From Exiguobacterium sp. s146 (GTDB taxonomy: Bacteria; Bacillota; Bacilli; Exiguobacteriales; Exiguobacteriaceae), in contig NZ_JACSMA010000001.1 of the NCBI RefSeq assembly GCF_018618415.1, forward strand, positions 310,001 through 374,000: a stretch of DNA of 64,000 nucleotides. The letters run 5' to 3'. The notes beneath the pieces were generated by a model. It did no database searches and had not been told where the DNA came from. It saw only the letters and a program-made list of their open reading frames with translations. The position numbers and the translations under genes were made by a program. Shown here one piece after another: positions 60,904-64,000 of the stretch. The stretch's first letter is position 1, and every line of letters starts with the position of its first letter.

Positions 60904-61848
60904 ATGTTATTTTCAGTAATAATCCCTTTATATAATAAAGAAAAACATATTAAAGAAACCATATTGAGTGTCTTAAATCAAACAACTCAAGATTTTGAGA
61001 TAATTGTGGTAGATGATGGCTCAACAGATCAAAGTATCTTAGAAATGGAAAAAGTAAGTTTTAATAACAGCAAAATAAAATTGATAAAGCAAGTGAATCA
61101 AGGAGTTTCTGCTGCGAGAAACGCTGGTCTTAGAGAGGCTAAAGGAGAATATATATCTTTTCTGGATGCGGACGATATCTGGGAAAGTAATTACCTTGAA
61201 GTGATAAATAAATTGATAATTTTATTTCCTAATTGCGATATTTTTACAACAGCTTACACAGTTCATTTAAATGAACACACTTCGAAATTATCAGCAGCGA
61301 TTAGTTATAAGGATACCGATGATGAAAATTATGTGAGTGATTATTGGATGACCATTAACAATAAGTATGAATTTGTTTGGACTTCTGCTACTACAATAAG
61401 AAAAAAAACATTGGATGATATTGGGTTTTTCAATGAAAATGAGACAATCGGTGAAGATTTAGACTTTTTTGCTCGTATTGCTTTGAACAATTCTAATATA
61501 GCCCATTCAATTTTACCTTGTGTAAAATATAATCGATATGCAGAAAACAATGCTAGAACATCTGGGAAAGTCGCTTTTCCAAAAGCCTACTTGGAAATTT
61601 TGAGAAATGAAATGAATAATTTTAACAGAAGTTCTTTGCAAAGACTCAATATCAGACTTAAATATGACAAAAAAATTATAGCCTATACGTATACTTTGAT
61701 TTTAGCAGGCCAACGTAAAAAAGCTCGTGAAGTTCTAAATGATTGGCATCCTCAAAATGTGTCATTTAAAGTTATGCTAGTATTAGCCTCCGCTTTACCT
61801 AACTTCATCATCAAATTTGTATATGGCATCAGGCTAAAAGCTTTTTAA
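60904..61848 (+). CDS. Family 2 glycosyltransferase
   Basis: 314 residues. GT-A fold motifs: FSVIIPLYNKEKHIKETILSVL, IIVVDDGSTDQSI with the nucleotide-binding Asp pair, and ISFLDADDIWES with the DxD-like metal site. It adds one sugar to the growing repeat unit; donor and linkage cannot be predicted. RBS ATGGAG. Strongly AT-rich. Confidence 0.9.
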   Translation: MLFSVIIPLYNKEKHIKETILSVLNQTTQDFEIIVVDDGSTDQSILEMEKVSFNNSKIKLIKQVNQGVSAARNAGLREAKGEYISFLDADDIWESNYLEVINKLIILFPNCDIFTTAYTVHLNEHTSKLSAAISYKDTDDENYVSDYWMTINNKYEFVWTSATTIRKKTLDDIGFFNENETIGEDLDFFARIALNNSNIAHSILPCVKYNRYAENNARTSGKVAFPKAYLEILRNEMNNFNRSSLQRLNIRLKYDKKIIAYTYTLILAGQRKKAREVLNDWHPQNVSFKVMLVLASALPNFIIKFVYGIRLKAF

Positions 61849-61894
61849 TAACAACGATTTTGAAATTTTTTAAATTCAGAAGGGGATTAGATTA

Positions 61895-63094
61895 ATGAAA
61901 GATATTTTGATAGTTGATACTCCGTTTGTGGGTTATCCTTCCAATAATCGCAGTAACTATATTCCGGAAATGCTAATTAAAGAAGGATATGATGTAGAGA
62001 AAGTATCCTCAAATTTCAATCATTTTACAAAAGAGTTGGCTGTACAAGACGATTATCTCAATAGTAAATTTAAAATAACTCTAATTCCAACTATCCCTTA
62101 TAAAAAAAATCTTTCATTGAACAGATACCTAAGCCAAAAGAAATTCGCTAAAAATTTGGAGAAATATTTAAATGAGAGAGAAAAACCAGATTTAATCTAT
62201 AATTTTATACCTTCTCTTGACGTTGGACAGGTAGTTGCAAAATATGCTAAAAAGAACGACATTAAATACGTAATTGACGTTAGGGATTTGTGGCCAGAGG
62301 CTTTTAAAATGGTTATTAAAAATCAAATGATTTCAACTGTTTTATTCTATCCAATGACTAGAAAAGCCAACAGAGTTTACAATGCTGCTGATGGAATCAT
62401 TGCAGTTTCTGATACTTATAGAGAAAGAGCGCTATCTTCGAGAAAAAATAGTACGATTTCTAAAACGGTTTATCTAGGTACTAACTTAGATTTCTTTAAT
62501 TTTAAAACTAGAATGAACAACCTTCTCACTAAACAAACAAATCAGATCAATTTAGTATACACTGGGACTTTGGGTCACAGTTATAATTTACCTTTAATTT
62601 TTGAGGCGATGAAAATATTAAAAGAAGAGGAAGCTTATGATATTAAACTAACTGTTATAGGAAATGGACCACTAGAATCTCATTTTAAAAATGAAGCAAA
62701 AAAATATGAATTAAATGTGAATTTCACTGGAAGAATTTCTTATGAAGAAGTCGTATCATATTTGCAATTAAGTGACATAGCAGTAAATCCAATCGTCCCT
62801 AAAGCGGCACAGAGTATTATCAATAAACATGCAGATTATGCTGCGGCCGGCTTACCAGTTCTTAATACTCAAAATTCAAAAGAATATCGAGATTTAATTG
62901 AATTAAATCAAATAGGAATGAATACTTCAAGTAACCCTCAGGATGTAGCGGAAAAACTAAAATTCCTCATTGAAAATAAAGAACTAAGACATCAAATGTC
63001 AATTAATCATAGGAATCTAGCTGAAGAAATATTTGATAGAGCGAAAACTTATAATGTAATAGTGGACATGATTCAAAGATTGCTGATGAAATAA
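61895..63094 (+). CDS. Family 4 glycosyltransferase
   Basis: 399 residues of the GT-B fold. The N-terminal domain opens DILIVDTPFVGYPSNNRSNY; the C-terminal domain has LVYTGTLGHSYNLPLIFEAMKIL and an E-x7-E-like region around AAAGLPVLNTQN. AAGGGGATTAG lies upstream. Likely adds an internal sugar of the exopolysaccharide unit. Confidence 0.88.
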   Translation: MKDILIVDTPFVGYPSNNRSNYIPEMLIKEGYDVEKVSSNFNHFTKELAVQDDYLNSKFKITLIPTIPYKKNLSLNRYLSQKKFAKNLEKYLNEREKPDLIYNFIPSLDVGQVVAKYAKKNDIKYVIDVRDLWPEAFKMVIKNQMISTVLFYPMTRKANRVYNAADGIIAVSDTYRERALSSRKNSTISKTVYLGTNLDFFNFKTRMNNLLTKQTNQINLVYTGTLGHSYNLPLIFEAMKILKEEEAYDIKLTVIGNGPLESHFKNEAKKYELNVNFTGRISYEEVVSYLQLSDIAVNPIVPKAAQSIINKHADYAAAGLPVLNTQNSKEYRDLIELNQIGMNTSSNPQDVAEKLKFLIENKELRHQMSINHRNLAEEIFDRAKTYNVIVDMIQRLLMK

Positions 63095-63129
63095 GTGAAT
63101 GCTATTTAAAAAATGACAGAGGTGTAGAT

Positions 63130-63918
63130 TTGAATATTCAAGTGTTACTCTCAACAATGCACCAATCAAAAATAGATTGGCTAGACAAATTTAATTTACA
63201 AACAAATGCTATTATTATTAATCAATGTGATAAGAATGAATATATAAAGATTGATAAAAATTTTAAGGAAGTTGAAGTTTATTCTTACAACGAACTTGGA
63301 GTTGGTAAAAGTAGAAACAGTGCTCTTATAAGATCTAATGCTGACATATGTCTAATGGCAGATGACGATATGAGATATGTTGATGGATATGAAAAAATAG
63401 TCCTTGATGCTTTTAGAAATAATCCTTACGCAGATGTGATTCTATTTAACGTCGCCATCGAAGATGCAGAAGGAAATATCAATTTGAAAGTAAAAAAGAA
63501 TTCCAAGGTTAAGTTTTATAATTATTTAAAATATGGAACTGTTAATATTGCATTTCGCCGTGAAGTTATCATAAAAAACAATATATTCTTTTCACTTTTA
63601 TTTGGAGGTGGGGCAAGGTATGGCTCAGGAGAAGATACATTATTCTTAACTGAATGTATAAAAAAAGGACTAACAATATATTCTAACAAAGAAATTATAG
63701 CGGAAATTAAATATCGTCCTTCTTCGTGGTTTAAAGGATATAGCGAAAAGTATTATTATGACAAAGGTGCTTTGTTTGCTGCGATTAACCGAAGGTTTTC
63801 ATATTTATTGATGCTTCAGTATTTAATTAGAAAAAAGAAAAACATAGGTGGAAATATTTCGTTTGTCGAAGCCATGACTTTTATGATAAATGGAATTAAA
63901 GATTTTAATAATAAATAG
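63130..63918 (+). CDS. Glycosyltransferase, GT-A/family 2-like
   Basis: 262 residues. The start NIQVLLSTMHQSKIDWLDKF and the DxD-like ICLMADDDMRYVDGYEK support a GT-A enzyme; the body includes GVGKSRNSALIRSNADI and GGGARYGSGEDTLFL, in which the GEDT segment is typical of the acceptor side of these enzymes. TTG start after AGAGGTG. Function in repeat-unit assembly is inferred from context. Confidence 0.82.
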   Translation: MNIQVLLSTMHQSKIDWLDKFNLQTNAIIINQCDKNEYIKIDKNFKEVEVYSYNELGVGKSRNSALIRSNADICLMADDDMRYVDGYEKIVLDAFRNNPYADVILFNVAIEDAEGNINLKVKKNSKVKFYNYLKYGTVNIAFRREVIIKNNIFFSLLFGGGARYGSGEDTLFLTECIKKGLTIYSNKEIIAEIKYRPSSWFKGYSEKYYYDKGALFAAINRRFSYLLMLQYLIRKKKNIGGNISFVEAMTFMINGIKDFNNK

Positions 63919-63941
63919 AGCTAGGAGTGGTGATAAAAAAA

Positions 63942-64000
63942 ATGAAAGTTACAATTGTGGGAACAGGATATGTTGGGTTGTCTTTAGCAACATTATTATC
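63942..64000 (+). CDS. UDP-glucose/GDP-mannose dehydrogenase family protein, N-terminal part only
   Basis: The gene runs off the right edge. Only MKVTIVGTGYVGLSLATLL is visible, the classic G-x-G-x-x-G NAD motif of UDP-sugar dehydrogenases such as Ugd/TuaD. GGAGTGGTG lies upstream. It would oxidise a UDP-hexose to the uronic acid. Confidence 0.85.
   Translation, partial: MKVTIVGTGYVGLSLATLL

Noticed and set aside
1-64000. CRISPR arrays, tRNA or rRNA genes, insertion sequences, prophage genes
   Set aside because: None seen: no regularly spaced repeats, no transposase or integrase frames, no tRNA-like cloverleaf noticed on reading either strand. A program such as tRNAscan-SE could still find a missed tRNA.

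Overview
The window reads as the chromosome of a low-GC-lineage Gram-positive (Bacillota, Bacilli). Shine-Dalgarno sites are strong (AGGAGG type), start codons include TTG and GTG, intrinsic terminators are abundant, and there are cre-like catabolite sites, a GntR/LacI-type AraR, LytR-CpsA-Psr proteins and a bacterial tyrosine kinase/phosphatase set. Gene content and the moderately high GC for a Bacillus relative suggest Exiguobacterium. That is an inference from recognition, not a database match. No rRNA, tRNA, CRISPR array or insertion sequence was seen.

Layout. 1-1500: a partial haloacid dehalogenase-like gene, a PaiB-like flavin protein and a YesL/DUF624 membrane protein. 1507-18987: a large arabinan/arabinose locus. 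It holds the repressor araR, an araNPQ-type ABC importer, two endo-arabinanase-type GH43 genes (the secreted one is broken), araB-araD-araA, a GH51 arabinofuranosidase, a small Cys-rich protein, aldose 1-epimerase, the glycerol-1-phosphate dehydrogenase araM and two tandem GH43 exo-enzymes. AraR-like GTAC operators and cre sites sit in front of araN and araB. 19171-23057: a sucrose module (LacI-type repressor, MFS symporter, GH32 hydrolase) with a very clear operator/promoter/cre arrangement. 23213-27002: a small membrane-anchored protein, then a Fur-box-controlled siderophore importer without its own ATPase. 27130-30611: cytidine deaminase, polysaccharide deacetylase, acetyltransferase, WYL regulator and a DHFR-like reductase. 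30648-39663: a gluconate module (gnd-type 6-phosphogluconate dehydrogenase, gntP, gntK, and a distant RpiR regulator sharing a 16-bp upstream motif), split by an MHYT-PAS-GGDEF-EAL protein and an AT-rich two-gene cassette of unknown function.

39801-46549: small hypothetical genes, a decayed glutamate-synthase-like gene (yerD type), an MFS exporter, a metallophosphoesterase, a flavodoxin-like oxidoreductase and a second 6-phosphogluconate dehydrogenase. 46550-51645: a hairpin-rich leader in front of an LCP-family gene, a YihY-like membrane protein, a second LCP gene, a GH13 homologue that appears to have lost its catalytic residues, and a small membrane protein. 51667-64000: galE, an SH3-type membrane protein, and an exopolysaccharide operon. 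The operon contains the Wzz-like modulator, tyrosine kinase, PHP phosphatase, galU, a CapD/EpsC-like dehydratase, a phosphoglycosyl transferase, an epimerase, three glycosyltransferases and the beginning of a UDP-sugar dehydrogenase. Base composition falls sharply after about 60 kb, as is usual for exchanged glycosyltransferase genes.

Functionally the window is dominated by plant-polysaccharide and sugar use (arabinan, sucrose, gluconate) feeding the pentose phosphate pathway, and by cell-surface polymer assembly. The points most worth checking are the two-gene nuclease-like cassette (37277-38621), the GH13 pseudoenzyme (49968-51167), the hairpin-rich leader (46759-46841), the overlapping terminator/operator at 9028-9076, and two genes with in-frame-destroying internal deletions (6298-7586 and 40243-41533).
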